NCBI GenBank assembly: GCA_017495165.1
Contig: JAFEII010000028.1
Coordinates: forward strand, 62,001-126,000
Source of the DNA: Hydromonas sp.
GTDB taxonomy: Bacteria > Pseudomonadota > Gammaproteobacteria > Burkholderiales > Burkholderiaceae
Direction of reading: 5' to 3'
Length of the DNA stretch: 64,000 nt
Both the position numbers and the translations under genes were made by a program. Below the pieces are notes generated by a model that saw only the letters and a program-made list of their open reading frames with translations, ran no database searches and was not told the origin of the DNA. Of the stretch, positions 1 to 9,270 are shown in pieces (the first letter of the stretch is position 1; every line of letters starts with the position of its first letter).

Positions 1-31
1 TCCATTTTGAAACGCGCAGCAGCGTGTCCAT
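1..31 (-). CDS. 5' end of an unidentified gene, cut by the window edge
   Basis: Reading leftwards, an ATG at 31 opens a frame that stays open to the window edge and encodes MDTLLRVSKW. An AGGAGA ribosome-binding site lies just upstream at 36-41, with good spacing, and a TATACT -10-like hexamer lies at 63-68. These two signals are the only reason to call a gene. Ten residues are too few to assign a family. It would be transcribed in the same direction as lysS but is separated from it by a strong terminator. Confidence 0.35.
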   Translation of the reverse strand, partial: MDTLLRVSKW

Positions 32-259
32 AAATTCTCCTTTATCAAATTTTAACTGCCGAAGTATATGCGAAGTTTGGCTAAATAACCTAAAAAATGA
101 TGGTTTTTGAGCTGCGCCTAAAAAAGTTTGCAGGTGTTTCAGCAATCAATGCGTGCTCTAAAAACAATACGCGTTGTCATTCGGTAATTATTCCAATACA
201 CAGGTGATTGGGTAATTGCGCCTTAGTTTTTGTGCCTTGCTGACACATATTTCAGATTT
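32..259. other. AT-rich intergenic stretch, no gene seen
   Basis: The gap between the leftmost partial gene and the lysS terminator holds no plausible coding frame, tRNA or strong repeat. The only signals are the Shine-Dalgarno sequence at 36-41 and the -10-like TATACT (minus strand, 63-68) belonging to the gene at the left edge. No matching -35 box is convincing. Confidence 0.4.
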
Positions 260-295
260 AAAAAACCCACCGTGAATAATCGCGGTGGGTTTTTT
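260..295 (-). terminator. Rho-independent terminator of lysS (bidirectional)
   Basis: A 13-bp perfect stem (AAAAAACCCACCG paired with CGGTGGGTTTTTT) closes a 10-nt loop. The A and T runs flank both sides, so it can end transcription in either direction. It lies about 55 bp past the lysS stop codon. Confidence 0.85.
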
Positions 296-348
296 AAGAC
301 TTTGATTTTTAACGTTTAAATTTTAAATTCTTGATGAAAAGGCCGCTT

Positions 349-1893
349 TTACACGTCTTCTTTGCGCAAATGTGGGAACAGCAACACATCACGAATATTT
401 GGGCTATCGGTAATCAACATCATCAAACGGTCAATCCCAATTCCGCAGCCACCTGTGGGTGGCATACCGTATTCGAGCGCGCGAATGTAATCCGCATCGT
501 AATACATCGCTTCATCATCGCCAGCATCTTTGGCGGCCACTTGCGCCATAAAGCGCGCAGCTTGGTCTTCTGGATCGTTGAGCTCAGAAAAACCATTGGC
601 GATTTCACGGCCAGTCATGAACAATTCAAAACGCTCGGTGATGTTGGCATCTTTATCAGACGCACGCGCGAGCGGCGAGACTTCAACGGGGTAGTCGATA
701 ATAAAGGTGGGATTCCACAATAAATGCTCGGCGACTTCTTCAAATAATGCCAACTGCAACGCGCCCAAACCCGCATTTTTCATGGCAGGCGCATTCATGT
801 CAACCCCATTTTTGCGCAACTGCGTGCGCAAAAACTCAAGGTCGGTCAAATCCGTGCCAACATAGCTTGGTGCGTATTTTTCAATTGCGCCCACAATACT
901 CAAACGGTCGAACGGTTGCGACAAATCAAGGGTTTTTCCTTGATATTGCAAGACCGCGCTGCCGGTGGCGTGGGTTGCGACGTGGCGCAAAATGCTTTCG
1001 GTGTAGTTCATCAACCAATGATAATCGGTGTACGCAGCATAAAACTCCATCATGGTGAATTCAGGGTTGTGGCGCGGGCTCACGCCTTCATTCCGAAAGC
1101 TGCGGTTGATTTCAAACACGCGCTCAAAACCGCCCACAATCAAGCGCTTGAGGTACAACTCAGGTGCGATGCGCAAAAACATTTCCATGTCCAGCGCGTT
1201 GTGATGGGTTTTAAATGGCTGTGCCGACGCGCCGCCCGGAATCGCATGCAACATCGGCGTTTCCACTTCCATAAACGCATGCTCATTCATAAAAGAGCGA
1301 ATCGCATTCATGGCTTTTGAGCGGGTTTTAAAGGTCTCACGTGTATCGGGTGTGACAATTAAGTCCACGTAGCGCTGGCGGTAACGAATTTCTTGGTCAG
1401 CCAAACCATGGAATTTGTCAGGCAATGGGCGCAATGATTTGCTCAACAAACGCAGCTCAGAGCAGCGCACCGATAATTCACCTTTGTTGGTTTTAAACAA
1501 AACGCCAGTTGCTGCAATGATGTCGCCCATGTCCCAATGCTTGAAGGCTTCATGTGCGTCCGCGCCCACGCCTTCGTCGTTGATGTAAAACTGGATTTGT
1601 CCCGTTGCGTCTTGAACGGTTGCAAAACTCGCTTTGCCCATCACGCGCTTGAGCATCATGCGCCCAGCGATGGTAACTGTGGCGTTTTGCTCCTCGAGCT
1701 GGGCTTTATCCAGCGCCTCAAACTTGGTTTGCAATGCGCCTGCGCGTTGCTCGGGTACAAAATCATTTGGGTACGCAACGCCAGACTCGCGCAGGGCTTG
1801 AAGCTTGGCGCGGCGCTCGGCAATAATGTTGTTTTCGTCGATGGGTTCAATTTCGGGGGCGTTGTTGTGGCTGTTGTCGGTCATAAGAGTCAT
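349..1893 (-). CDS. lysS: Lysyl-tRNA synthetase (class II)
   Basis: Charges tRNA-Lys with lysine in the cytoplasm. The 514-residue protein has the class II layout. An N-terminal OB-fold anticodon-binding domain (about residues 70-165) is followed by the catalytic domain, with motif 2 ([14 protein letters not shown], about 265-280) and motif 3 ([14 protein letters not shown] near the C-terminus). Length matches bacterial LysS (about 500). A second in-frame ATG three codons in (MTDNSH, from 1884) could be the true start, and neither start has a strong ribosome-binding site. It lies downstream of prfB as in many betaproteobacteria, but the gene at 2006-2455 and a terminator at 1961-1988 intervene, so it may have its own promoter in 1894-1960. 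Confidence 0.97.
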   Translation of the reverse strand: MTLMTDNSHNNAPEIEPIDENNIIAERRAKLQALRESGVAYPNDFVPEQRAGALQTKFEALDKAQLEEQNATVTIAGRMMLKRVMGKASFATVQDATGQIQFYINDEGVGADAHEAFKHWDMGDIIAATGVLFKTNKGELSVRCSELRLLSKSLRPLPDKFHGLADQEIRYRQRYVDLIVTPDTRETFKTRSKAMNAIRSFMNEHAFMEVETPMLHAIPGGASAQPFKTHHNALDMEMFLRIAPELYLKRLIVGGFERVFEINRSFRNEGVSPRHNPEFTMMEFYAAYTDYHWLMNYTESILRHVATHATGSAVLQYQGKTLDLSQPFDRLSIVGAIEKYAPSYVGTDLTDLEFLRTQLRKNGVDMNAPAMKNAGLGALQLALFEEVAEHLLWNPTFIIDYPVEVSPLARASDKDANITERFELFMTGREIANGFSELNDPEDQAARFMAQVAAKDAGDDEAMYYDADYIRALEYGMPPTGGCGIGIDRLMMLITDSPNIRDVLLFPHLRKEDV

Positions 1894-1960
1894 CTAAAAA
1901 TAGAAAATAGAAAATAAAAAATATAAAGCAGGATATAAAATTTAAAAAACCAAGACAAAA

Positions 1961-1988
1961 TTAAAACGCCGTGCAATCAAGCACGGCG
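1961..1988 (-). terminator. Terminator after the Ivy-like gene
   Basis: On the minus strand an 8-bp GC-rich stem (CGCCGTGC/GCACGGCG) with a 6-nt loop is followed by TTTTAATTTTG. It starts 18 bp past the Ivy-like stop codon and would separate prfB-ivy from lysS. Confidence 0.65.
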
Positions 1989-2005
1989 CAATCGCTAACG
2001 TAAAA

Positions 2006-2455
2006 TTAACGAAGTCCGCTGGCGTTACTTAAAATTTGCTTGACGGTGGCATTTGGATTGCCAACCCAAACCGTTTTTTTGTCAATTTTTGCGACCGATG
2101 CAAGGCTTTTGGTGGCAGGATCAAACAACACAAAAGCGATGTTGTCGCCGCATTCTCTTGCTTTGCACGTATCAAGCAAAACGTAGTGCGTGGCGCCGCG
2201 GTTGATGAGCTTGCCTGGTGAGGCAGGGCCGCTGCCTTGGCGCATCCATTCAGGAACGGGGACGTTTGAGGCTTTAAATGCTTTAAATAAAGCGGTTCTA
2301 AATGTGCCGTTGCGGTTCCAATCAAAATAATATGACTGCTTGATTTTCTTTTCAGTCAGCGAATTAAAATCGGTGATTTGCAGCGCATTGGCGCTCAACG
2401 AGCCAAACGCAAGTGCGGCGCAAAGGCCGGTGGCGGTGATTTTTGAAAACATCAT
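2006..2455 (-). CDS. Ivy-family lysozyme inhibitor, periplasmic
   Basis: The 149-residue product begins with a signal peptide (about residues 1-24, ending SLSANA). It carries the hallmark of the Ivy (inhibitor of vertebrate lysozyme) family: a CKAREC loop, equivalent to the CKPHDC loop that plugs the lysozyme active site in the known family. The flanking pattern also fits, with an IAFVLFDP strand and a C-terminal WVGNPNATVKQIL segment. The two cysteines of the loop are kept, while the central Pro-His-Asp of the classical loop is replaced by Ala-Arg-Glu. It starts 2 bp after the prfB stop, so it is probably co-transcribed with the release factor. The role is inferred to be periplasmic protection of peptidoglycan from c-type lysozyme. 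Inhibitory potency cannot be judged with the altered loop. Confidence 0.8.
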   Translation of the reverse strand: MMFSKITATGLCAALAFGSLSANALQITDFNSLTEKKIKQSYYFDWNRNGTFRTALFKAFKASNVPVPEWMRQGSGPASPGKLINRGATHYVLLDTCKARECGDNIAFVLFDPATKSLASVAKIDKKTVWVGNPNATVKQILSNASGLR

Positions 2456-2457
2456 TT

Positions 2458-3562
2458 TTAAACTCCCTGTTTTAAACTGGCTTCAATAAAGGCATCTAAA
2501 TCGCCGTCAAGCACTTTGGTGGTGTTGGAAATTTCAACATTGGTGCGCAAGTCTTTAATTCGCGATTGATCCAGCACGTACGAGCGGATTTGGTGCCCCC
2601 AACCCACATCGCTTTTAGACGCTTCGAGTTTGTCTTGCTCGCCTTGGCGTTTGCGTAATTCTAACTCAAACAATTTTGATTTCAACATTTGCATCGCTTC
2701 GGCGCGGTTGCGGTGTTGCGAGCGGTCGTTTTGGCATTGCACCACCACGCCTGTGGGCAAATGCGTCAAGCGCACAGCAGAATCGGTTTTATTGATGTGT
2801 TGACCACCAGCGCCCGAAGCGCGATACGTATCCACGCGCAAATCAGCAGGGTTGACTTCAATCTCAATCGATTCATCAACTTCTGGGTAAATAAAAATAC
2901 TCGCAAACGATGTGTGACGCCCACCAGACGAGTCAAACGGCGATTTGCGTACCAAACGATGCACGCCTGTTTCGGTGCGCAACATGCCATATGCGTATTC
3001 GCCATCGACTTTGAGCGACGCGGATTTAATCCCCGCCACGTCGCCTGCGGATTCTTCTAAAATTTCGACTTTAAAATTTTTGCGTTCGCAATAACGCACA
3101 TATTGGCGCAACAGCATTGACGCCCAATCGCACGCCTCAGTGCCGCCCGCGCCCGCTTGAATGTCAATAAAACAGGGATTTGGATCCATTGGATTGGAAA
3201 ACATGCGGCGAAACTCGGCCTTGGCGATTTCGGCTTCAAGCGCCTGAATGTCAGATTCGAGCACCACAATCGTTTCGATGTCGTCTTCCATTTGCGCCAT
3301 TTCAAACAATTCGGCGGTGTCGGATTGGTGCTGCTTGACGTGTTCGAGCATGTCAATGGTGCTGTCGAGCAATTTTTTTTCTTTGCCCAATTCTTGGGCG
3401 CGTTTGGAGTCATTCCAAACCGCAGGGTCTTCTAGTTCGGCATTAACAACGGTTAAACGCTCGTGTTTTGTGGCGTAGTCAAAGATACCCCCAAAGCGCA
3501 TCAATGCGCTCGCGAAGGTCGCTTAATTGGTTTGAAAGGGCGTTGATGCGTTCGATTTCCAT
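2458..3562 (-). CDS. prfB: Peptide chain release factor 2, made by programmed +1 frameshift
   Basis: Recognises UGA and UAA stop codons and triggers peptide release. The gene starts at the ATG at 3562 ([12 protein letters not shown]), runs 27 codons to an in-frame TGA (3479-3481), and continues in the +1 frame, giving about 367 residues against 365 in E. coli. The shift site reads GGGGGTATCTTTGAC, the classical autoregulatory signal: an internal Shine-Dalgarno, a slippery CUU and UGA followed by C. The SPF tripeptide (about 207-209) that reads the stop codon and the GGQ motif (about 252-254) that acts in the peptidyl transferase centre are both intact. A frame opened at 3504 gives only the truncated second half. 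A consensus promoter lies directly upstream. Confidence 0.97.
3478..3493 (-). promoter_or_regulatory. prfB: prfB programmed +1 frameshift site
   Basis: The minus-strand sequence TGGGGGTATCTTTGAC contains an internal anti-anti-Shine-Dalgarno run (GGGGG, 3488-3492), the slippery Leu codon CTT (3482-3484) and the UGA-C stop context. In the known mechanism, low RF2 lets the ribosome slip to the GAC frame, so RF2 controls its own synthesis. Confidence 0.96.
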
Positions 3563-3595
3563 GATTGCCTAAAATTGTGTCAAATAAAGTCCGCC

Positions 3596-3625
3596 ATTAT
3601 AGTGGGGAATGCGCAAAATTGCCAG
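3596..3625 (-). promoter_or_regulatory. Sigma-70 promoter of prfB
   Basis: A perfect TATAAT -10 box (3596-3601) sits 18 bp from a CTGGCA -35 box (3620-3625; 4 of 6 consensus). The predicted start of transcription is about 25 bp before the prfB ATG. Confidence 0.7.
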
Positions 3626-3770
3626 TCAGATGCGCGTTGATGAAATAGGCGCTCAACCTCAGAATGGCTTATAAAAAGCACTGGTGCTATTGTGCTATTG
3701 AACTTTAGTATTTCAAATTTCAGCGCTAAATTGCAGCGTTAGATTTTAATTTTTCACCTTGGCACAACCA

Positions 3771-4400
3771 TCATTCTGATGGTTTGCGGCGCGCTCGAGC
3801 CCGCTCTAAGGCGGCCAAAACCAATGATTGCTTTGAAGACGTATCATCAGTTACTTCAGATGTGCTGACCGAGCTTGCGCTAGATGTGGCGTGGCTTGCA
3901 GCTTCTTGTGCCAAACGCGCATTGCGCTGCTCAAACGCAATTTTTGCGCGCTGCGCATCCAGGTTAGACCAAGGAGCGCGCACCGCCGCAGGCATTTCGA
4001 TGCAATCGACAGGGCAGGGCGGCACGCACAAACCGCAGCCTGTGCACAAATCGGCCAGAACCGTGTGCATGAGTTTATTCGCCCCAACAATCGCATCAAC
4101 TGGGCACGCCTGAATGCATTTGGTACAACCAATGCAATCGGCTTCCACAATCAGCGCCACCGCAAGCGGTAACTCTTGACCATAATCCGGGTTGAGCGGC
4201 ACAACCGCACGGCCAGTCAATTGAGCCAAAGTCGCAATCCCTTGCGCACCACCGGGCGGACATTGGTTAATCGGTTCATTATTTTCAACAATCGCACTGG
4301 CATAAGGCTTGCAGCCGCTAAAGCCGCATTGCGTGCACTGCGTTTGTGGCAACGCCTGATTGATGCGCTCAATCAACGCGGTTTGGGGATTCAACGTCAT
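3771..4400 (-). CDS. rnfB: RnfB-like Fe-S electron-transfer protein
   Basis: The 209-residue protein has an N-terminal four-cysteine Fe-S domain ([13 protein letters not shown]...CPPGG, residues 21-50) typical of RnfB and Fe-S cluster-binding redox subunits. Two [4Fe-4S] ferredoxin motifs follow ([12 protein letters not shown] and [12 protein letters not shown], about 90-130). A low-complexity Ala/Ser tail ends the protein. Unlike true Rnf-complex RnfB there is no N-terminal membrane helix, and no rnfA, C, D, G or E gene lies nearby. This stand-alone form is common in betaproteobacteria. It probably passes electrons between soluble redox partners, but the partner is unknown. It shares a short gap (6 bp) with the DUF1304 gene upstream. 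Confidence 0.85.
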   Translation of the reverse strand: MTLNPQTALIERINQALPQTQCTQCGFSGCKPYASAIVENNEPINQCPPGGAQGIATLAQLTGRAVVPLNPDYGQELPLAVALIVEADCIGCTKCIQACPVDAIVGANKLMHTVLADLCTGCGLCVPPCPVDCIEMPAAVRAPWSNLDAQRAKIAFEQRNARLAQEAASHATSSASSVSTSEVTDDTSSKQSLVLAALERARARRKPSE

Positions 4401-4406
4401 GATGAG

Positions 4407-4769
4407 TTAACTGAGCCACAACGCGGTCAGCGCAAGCGTTGCGGGCAAGGTTTGAATGTAAATGATTTTTCTCGCCGCACTCATTGCGCCATAAACACCT
4501 GCAATCGCCACGCAGACTAAGAAAAATGTTGCAATTTGCGCGCCAAACGCAACCACAGGATGCGTCAACGCCCAAATCAGACCAGCGGCCAAAAAGCCAT
4601 TATAAACGCCTTGATTGGCCGCCAAAACCTTGGAGTTTTGGGCTTGCTGTGGTGTCATTGCAAATGCTTTGTGACCACGTGGCGTGTCCCACAGAACCAT
4701 TTCAAGGTACACAATGTACAGATGAATCAGCGCAACCAAGGCAATTAAAATTTGAGCAAGTAAAGACAT
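4407..4769 (-). CDS. DUF1304 small integral membrane protein
   Basis: Four hydrophobic helices and the conserved pattern LYIVYLEMVLWDTPRG (about residues 18-35), ANQGVYNGFLAAGL (51-64) and a central AGVYG identify the DUF1304 family, whose function is unknown. I start the gene at the ATG at 4769 (MSLLAQILIAL), giving 120 residues, the usual family length. An ATG ten codons earlier (4799) would add an unlikely charged leader. The gene lies 6 bp before rnfB and is probably co-transcribed with it. Confidence 0.8.
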   Translation of the reverse strand: MSLLAQILIALVALIHLYIVYLEMVLWDTPRGHKAFAMTPQQAQNSKVLAANQGVYNGFLAAGLIWALTHPVVAFGAQIATFFLVCVAIAGVYGAMSAARKIIYIQTLPATLALTALWLS

Positions 4770-4853
4770 AAAAATCCGTTCATAAAAAGTGTGGGGCAAA
4801 ATGATGGGGCATTTGGCGAAGCGATGCCTTTGCCGCGCCTTTAAAGCCCAAGT

Positions 4854-6416
4854 TTAGCCCGCTTGAGCGGCCTGCGCCAAAGCGACTCGAATCCGCTCAA
4901 TCACCTCACGCCAGTCGTTTTTCGTCTGTTGTCTAAAATAAGTGGTGTTGTGATACCAAAAACTTGTGGTGCGGCTTTTACCATGACGCCAGTCAGGGTG
5001 GTGAATGAGCGGCACCCATGTTTTTGTGCCCAAGCCGCCTGCCAAATGAGACACGGATGTGTCAACCGTAATCACCAAATCAAGGTTTTTGATGATGGCT
5101 GCGGTGTCATAAAAATCCATTTGATCCAAACTAAAATCCACCATATCAAGGTCAGGCATTTGTGCCGCTTCTGCGCCGCGTTCGTGGTTTTGTAAGCTGA
5201 TAAACTCGACATCATCAATTAAGTCGGCCAGCGGCGCAAATAGTGGCAGCGCAATGCTGCGTCGGCTGGCGGATAGCTCAAAGCGGCTCACCGTTTCAGC
5301 GCTGACTGTTCCCCACATTAAGCCCACGCGGAATCTGCGTTTGCCGTCCAGCGCTTGGCGGCCAAGCTGCTCAATTTGCTGATTGTAATAAGCGATTCGT
5401 TCATTATCGACAGAAAAATAGGGCGTTTGGTTTTGTTCAAAATCAGCATGACTGGCCCGAAAACGCGCCAATAAGTTCCCTATTGGAATCTGCACATCAA
5501 TTTGCAACCCAGCCAAATCAGCAGGTTGATCATAGTTGTGCGCCAACACGGCTTTTGCTTCAGGAAAACTGTGGTGAAATAAACGTGCCAACGGCGCTTT
5601 GCAGGCAATCACCACTTGTGAGCCGACCGCTTTTGCTTGCGCGAGAAACTCATTCATGGTTGAGGCAAACATCATTTCATCGCCCAAACCTTGTTCGCCA
5701 TGCACCAAAATGGTTTTTTTGGCAGGGATTTTGCCCGTTAATAATGGCTGTGGAAACGGATAGTGGTACGCATTATTGAGCCAACTGCAGTTGAAGCGTT
5801 TGTTGTAATACTCAAAGCCATTCTTAAAGTTTTCGCGGCGCAATTGCTCAGTTGCGTAACTCCATTCTGCGATAACGTCGTTTTTGTTTTTGAGCAAAAC
5901 CTTATAAATCTCATCGGTTTTGGCCGTGTCATCAAGGCATTCGTAGCACGCTGCCAAGCGGTTGTAAATATAATCGTACGGCTTGTTCATGGCGAGCAGC
6001 TTTTCAAAGCACGCAATCGCACGTTCGATGTGACCTTCAAGGCGCAAGTGTTCACCATAATTCCACAGCGAATCGGCGTGATTTGGATCAATATGTAACG
6101 CATTTCGGTAATGCAACATGGAGCGCAACGTTGCGTCATTACCTGGAATCATGCTCGCGTACACGCCCGCGTTAAAGTGATACGCCACATTCAGCGGTGA
6201 CAATGCGATGGCTTGCTGCTGGCGCCCCAGTGCTTGAGGTATTTGCTCTAAAGCAGCATGCGCAAATGCGGCCAAAAAATAAAAAACATCATTTTGTGGC
6301 TGCGCGGTAATCGCTTGATTGGCCAATTCGAGCGCTTGCACGGCGTCATTTTTACTCAGTGCAGCGCGAATGGCGCTTTCCATATCAATTTCAAGCGGTG
6401 TGTTGGTAGGCGGCAT
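4854..6416 (-). CDS. TPR-repeat protein with a GT9-like glycosyltransferase domain
   Basis: The 520-residue protein has two parts. Residues about 10-215 form tetratricopeptide repeats (for example AYHFNAGVYASM, HADSLWNYGEHLRLEGH, YDYIYNRLAACYECL). Residues about 230-515 resemble the heptosyltransferase-like fold found in many TPR proteins, with HGEQGLGDEMMFA near the start and DLVITVDTSVSHLAGGLG plus a C-terminal WYHNTTYFRQ near the end. Related proteins are often linked to surface glycan or protein O-glycosylation, but substrate and acceptor are not predictable here. No signal peptide is seen, so it is likely cytoplasmic. It is transcribed behind glmM, which makes an amino-sugar precursor, a loose but suggestive neighbour. 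Confidence 0.75.
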   Translation of the reverse strand: MPPTNTPLEIDMESAIRAALSKNDAVQALELANQAITAQPQNDVFYFLAAFAHAALEQIPQALGRQQQAIALSPLNVAYHFNAGVYASMIPGNDATLRSMLHYRNALHIDPNHADSLWNYGEHLRLEGHIERAIACFEKLLAMNKPYDYIYNRLAACYECLDDTAKTDEIYKVLLKNKNDVIAEWSYATEQLRRENFKNGFEYYNKRFNCSWLNNAYHYPFPQPLLTGKIPAKKTILVHGEQGLGDEMMFASTMNEFLAQAKAVGSQVVIACKAPLARLFHHSFPEAKAVLAHNYDQPADLAGLQIDVQIPIGNLLARFRASHADFEQNQTPYFSVDNERIAYYNQQIEQLGRQALDGKRRFRVGLMWGTVSAETVSRFELSASRRSIALPLFAPLADLIDDVEFISLQNHERGAEAAQMPDLDMVDFSLDQMDFYDTAAIIKNLDLVITVDTSVSHLAGGLGTKTWVPLIHHPDWRHGKSRTTSFWYHNTTYFRQQTKNDWREVIERIRVALAQAAQAG

Positions 6417-6471
6417 AGATTCTCTTTTTATATAAATTTATGAGGGTAAGTTTTTAAATTTTTTGTTGGCG

Positions 6472-7806
6472 TTAGCTTTTTAGGCTGTCCGCCATAAGCT
6501 GTGCTTGCTGCGCGGCCAATGCCGCATTTTCTGCTTCAACCATCACACGAATCAGCGGTTCGGTGCCAGATGCGCGAATCAAAATCCGCCCCGCGTCGCC
6601 CAACGCTTTGGTGGCCGCATCTTGAGCCGCTTGCAACGGCGCGTGATTTTTCCAATCAAAACCTTTATTGACGCGGACGTTAATCATGGTTTGTGGGTAC
6701 ATTTTGAGTGGCGCAACCAAGTTTTTAAGGCTTTTACCTGCGCGGCGCATGGCGGTTAAAACTTGCAGCGAGCTGACCAAGCCGTCGCCGGTTGAGTGCT
6801 GATCAAGGCACAAAATATGGCCTGAGCTTTCACCGCCATAAATCCAGCCGCGCTCTTTGAGCTGTTCTAGCACGTATCGGTCGCCCACATTGGCGCGAGC
6901 AAACGCGATGCCCAGTTTGTTCAGCGCTTTTTCTAAGCCCAAATTACTCATGAGCGTACCGACCACGCCATCGACAGGTTTAAACTGGTGCTGCGTCGCG
7001 GCAATCGCGTACAGCAGCTGATCGCCATCATAAATCACGCCATCGTTATCAACAATCACCAATCGATCGGCATCGCCATCCAGCGCAATCCCCAAATCAG
7101 CGTGGTGTTCGCGCACCGATTGCGCCAGCGCAGCCGGTGCGGTTGCACCAACGTGATCGTTGATGTTCATGCCATTGGGCGACACGCCAATGCTGATAAC
7201 TTCTGCGCCCAGTTCATGCAAAACATGCGGCGCGATGTGATAGCCCGCGCCGTGCGCAGCATCGACCACAATACGCAAGCCGCGCAAATCCAAATCATTG
7301 GGAAACGTGGATTTACAAAATTCAATATAGCGGCCTTGCGCATCGTCAATCCGCTGTGCTTTGCCCAGTTTTTCAGGCGCCACGCAACCCATGGGTTGAT
7401 CGATTTCAAACTCAATCTCTTCTTCAATATCGTCAGGCAGCTTGTCGCCTTGGGCTGAGAAAAATTTAATCCCATTGTCCTCAAATGGGTTATGCGACGC
7501 AGAAATCACCACGCCCGCTTGCAAGCGCAACGTGCGGGTCAAATACGCGATTGCGGGCGTTGGCATTGGGCCGCAAAGCTTCACATCAACGCCAGCGGCC
7601 ACAAAACCAGCCACCAGCGCCGCTTCAAGTAAATACCCAGAAATCCGCGTGTCTTTACCAATCAGCACGCAAGGGCGCTGCACAATCCCATCATGCGCCA
7701 GCACCTTGCCCGCCGCGTAGCCCAAACGCATCACAAAATCAGGCGTAATCGGCGCCACGCCCACACGCCCACGAACCCCATCTGTTCCAAAGTATTTACG
7801 AGTCAT
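6472..7806 (-). CDS. glmM: Phosphoglucosamine mutase
   Basis: Interconverts glucosamine-6-phosphate and glucosamine-1-phosphate on the path to UDP-GlcNAc for peptidoglycan and LPS. The 444-residue length is typical. The catalytic phosphoserine lies in [11 protein letters not shown] (Ser about 104), the metal-binding loop is DGDADR (about 240-245), sugar binding is GGESSGH (about 325), and the phosphate-binding loop is [14 protein letters not shown] near the C-terminus. All are intact. The gene follows folP, the widespread folP-glmM order, although ftsH, usually just upstream of folP, is not here. Confidence 0.97.
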   Translation of the reverse strand: MTRKYFGTDGVRGRVGVAPITPDFVMRLGYAAGKVLAHDGIVQRPCVLIGKDTRISGYLLEAALVAGFVAAGVDVKLCGPMPTPAIAYLTRTLRLQAGVVISASHNPFEDNGIKFFSAQGDKLPDDIEEEIEFEIDQPMGCVAPEKLGKAQRIDDAQGRYIEFCKSTFPNDLDLRGLRIVVDAAHGAGYHIAPHVLHELGAEVISIGVSPNGMNINDHVGATAPAALAQSVREHHADLGIALDGDADRLVIVDNDGVIYDGDQLLYAIAATQHQFKPVDGVVGTLMSNLGLEKALNKLGIAFARANVGDRYVLEQLKERGWIYGGESSGHILCLDQHSTGDGLVSSLQVLTAMRRAGKSLKNLVAPLKMYPQTMINVRVNKGFDWKNHAPLQAAQDAATKALGDAGRILIRASGTEPLIRVMVEAENAALAAQQAQLMADSLKS

Positions 7807-7924
7807 ATTATTATTCCCTTGTTTAAAATATAAATTGTTTCACACAACAGCATAAAAAGCCAATCAAAGCACGGTATTTAAAGCCGCAACATCAAGCCGC
7901 AAGCCCAATCACATCAGATAAAAC

Positions 7925-8752
7925 TTAAGGCTGCCCAGCCAACGCCCGCCAAACTTTAATGGCATCCACCGTTTGCGCCACATCATGCACGCGCACAATT
8001 TGCGCACCGTGATTCAATGCAAACAGCGCCGCCGCCACGCTGCCCGCAGCGCGATTGTCAACCGCCTTACCCGTTAAATCGCCAATCATGCGCTTGCGCG
8101 ACACGCCGATTAAAATCGGGCGATTGGGCAATTGAGCCAACTGCTGTAAAAGCTGCACATTATGCGCCAGTGTTTTACCAAAGCCAATCCCAGGGTCTAA
8201 ACACATCCGATTCAACGCAATCCCCGCCGTGCGCATGCGGGCGATTTGTTGGTTTAAAAAATCGCCGACCTCACGCGTAACATCGGCGTAAGCGGGCGCA
8301 TCTTGCATGGTTTGCGGCGTGCCTTGCATGTGCATGATGCACAAGCCGCAGTTAGAATCAGCCACCGCATCAATTGCCACAGCGCTGTTAAAACCAGAGA
8401 CGTCATTAATAATGCTCGCCCCCGCTTCAAGCACGCGCTGCATCACGTATGGCTTTTGGGTGTCAATCGAAATCGGTTTGCCGCAGTCGCGCAGCGCCTC
8501 TAATACAGGCATGATGCGCGCCAGCTCCACGCAGGCCGACACTTGCGGCGCATTGGGGCGGGTTGACTCGCCGCCAATATCAATGATGTCTGCGCCATCT
8601 TTTATCATTTGATGTGCCTTGGCGATTGCGGCTTGCGCGCTGGCGTGCTGGCCGCCGTCCGAAAAAGAATCGGGCGTGACATTTAAAATCCCCATCACAT
8701 GCGGGCGGCTTAAATCAAGCTCAAAACGGGCGCATTGCCAAATCAGCGACAT
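7925..8752 (-). CDS. folP: Dihydropteroate synthase
   Basis: Condenses p-aminobenzoate with dihydropterin pyrophosphate in folate synthesis; the target of sulfonamides. The 275-residue TIM barrel shows MGILNVTPDSFSDGG (about 20-34), DIGGESTRPNAP (about 60-71), INDVSGF and GVSRKRMIG (Ser-Arg-Lys loop) in order. A ribosome-binding site (AGTAGG) precedes the ATG. It lies between a secreted unknown protein and glmM in a same-strand run that also contains metF, so two folate enzymes sit close together. Confidence 0.97.
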   Translation of the reverse strand: MSLIWQCARFELDLSRPHVMGILNVTPDSFSDGGQHASAQAAIAKAHQMIKDGADIIDIGGESTRPNAPQVSACVELARIMPVLEALRDCGKPISIDTQKPYVMQRVLEAGASIINDVSGFNSAVAIDAVADSNCGLCIMHMQGTPQTMQDAPAYADVTREVGDFLNQQIARMRTAGIALNRMCLDPGIGFGKTLAHNVQLLQQLAQLPNRPILIGVSRKRMIGDLTGKAVDNRAAGSVAAALFALNHGAQIVRVHDVAQTVDAIKVWRALAGQP

Positions 8753-8813
8753 ATAAACCTACTTTTGAAGTGTTAAGTAACAAAATTAAAAAATTAAAAA
8801 TTTTAAATGAAAT

Positions 8814-9257
8814 TTAAGGTTTGGCAGGCGTTGCAGCAAGAACTTTTTGGACATCCTCCTGCGTCAACGGCTTAAACTCAAACTGGCGATTGGGCTGCGA
8901 GCGAAACAACAGCGATTGCCAAGCAATTTGTGTGCCCTTGGTACTCGCATCGAGCAACTGCAACATCGCTTGCGCCACTTGTTGGCGATCGCACAACTCA
9001 AGCGGCCGCACTTGATTGTCGCCCACCACAACCACGCTGTACAGCTGCAAGCCCGTGGCGGTTTTGTCCAAGCTGATGGTGATGTTTTTCCAAGCATCCA
9101 AAGGTTTGGCCGTCGCGCAGGCATGAATCGCACCCGCAATCTCTTGGACTTTTTGTTCTGGCGTTAAGGTGACAGGCGCAGCAGGTGCTGCGCTATTTTG
9201 CGCCAAACTCAAGTGAGACGCACCCGCCAGCATCAACCCCATCATCAGCTTTTTCAT
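8814..9257 (-). CDS. Secreted protein of unknown function
   Basis: The 147-residue product starts with a signal peptide (MKKLMMGLMLAGASHLSLAQ), followed by an Ala/Pro-rich linker and a mostly soluble domain containing two cysteines (in HACATAK and ELCDRQ), which could form a disulfide. I choose the ATG at 9257 rather than 9263 because GGGGA is properly spaced only for the second. The gene starts 13 bp after the metF stop codon, so it probably belongs to the ahcY-metF transcript. I do not recognise a family. Confidence 0.65.
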   Translation of the reverse strand: MKKLMMGLMLAGASHLSLAQNSAAPAAPVTLTPEQKVQEIAGAIHACATAKPLDAWKNITISLDKTATGLQLYSVVVVGDNQVRPLELCDRQQVAQAMLQLLDASTKGTQIAWQSLLFRSQPNRQFEFKPLTQEDVQKVLAATPAKP

Positions 9258-9270
9258 CGTCATTCCCCTA

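Noticed and set aside
349..723. Forward-strand frames inside lysS and, similarly, long antisense frames in spoT, aspS, ftsK and others
   Set aside because: They are mirror frames of strongly coding genes, with no ribosome-binding sites and no recognisable motifs.
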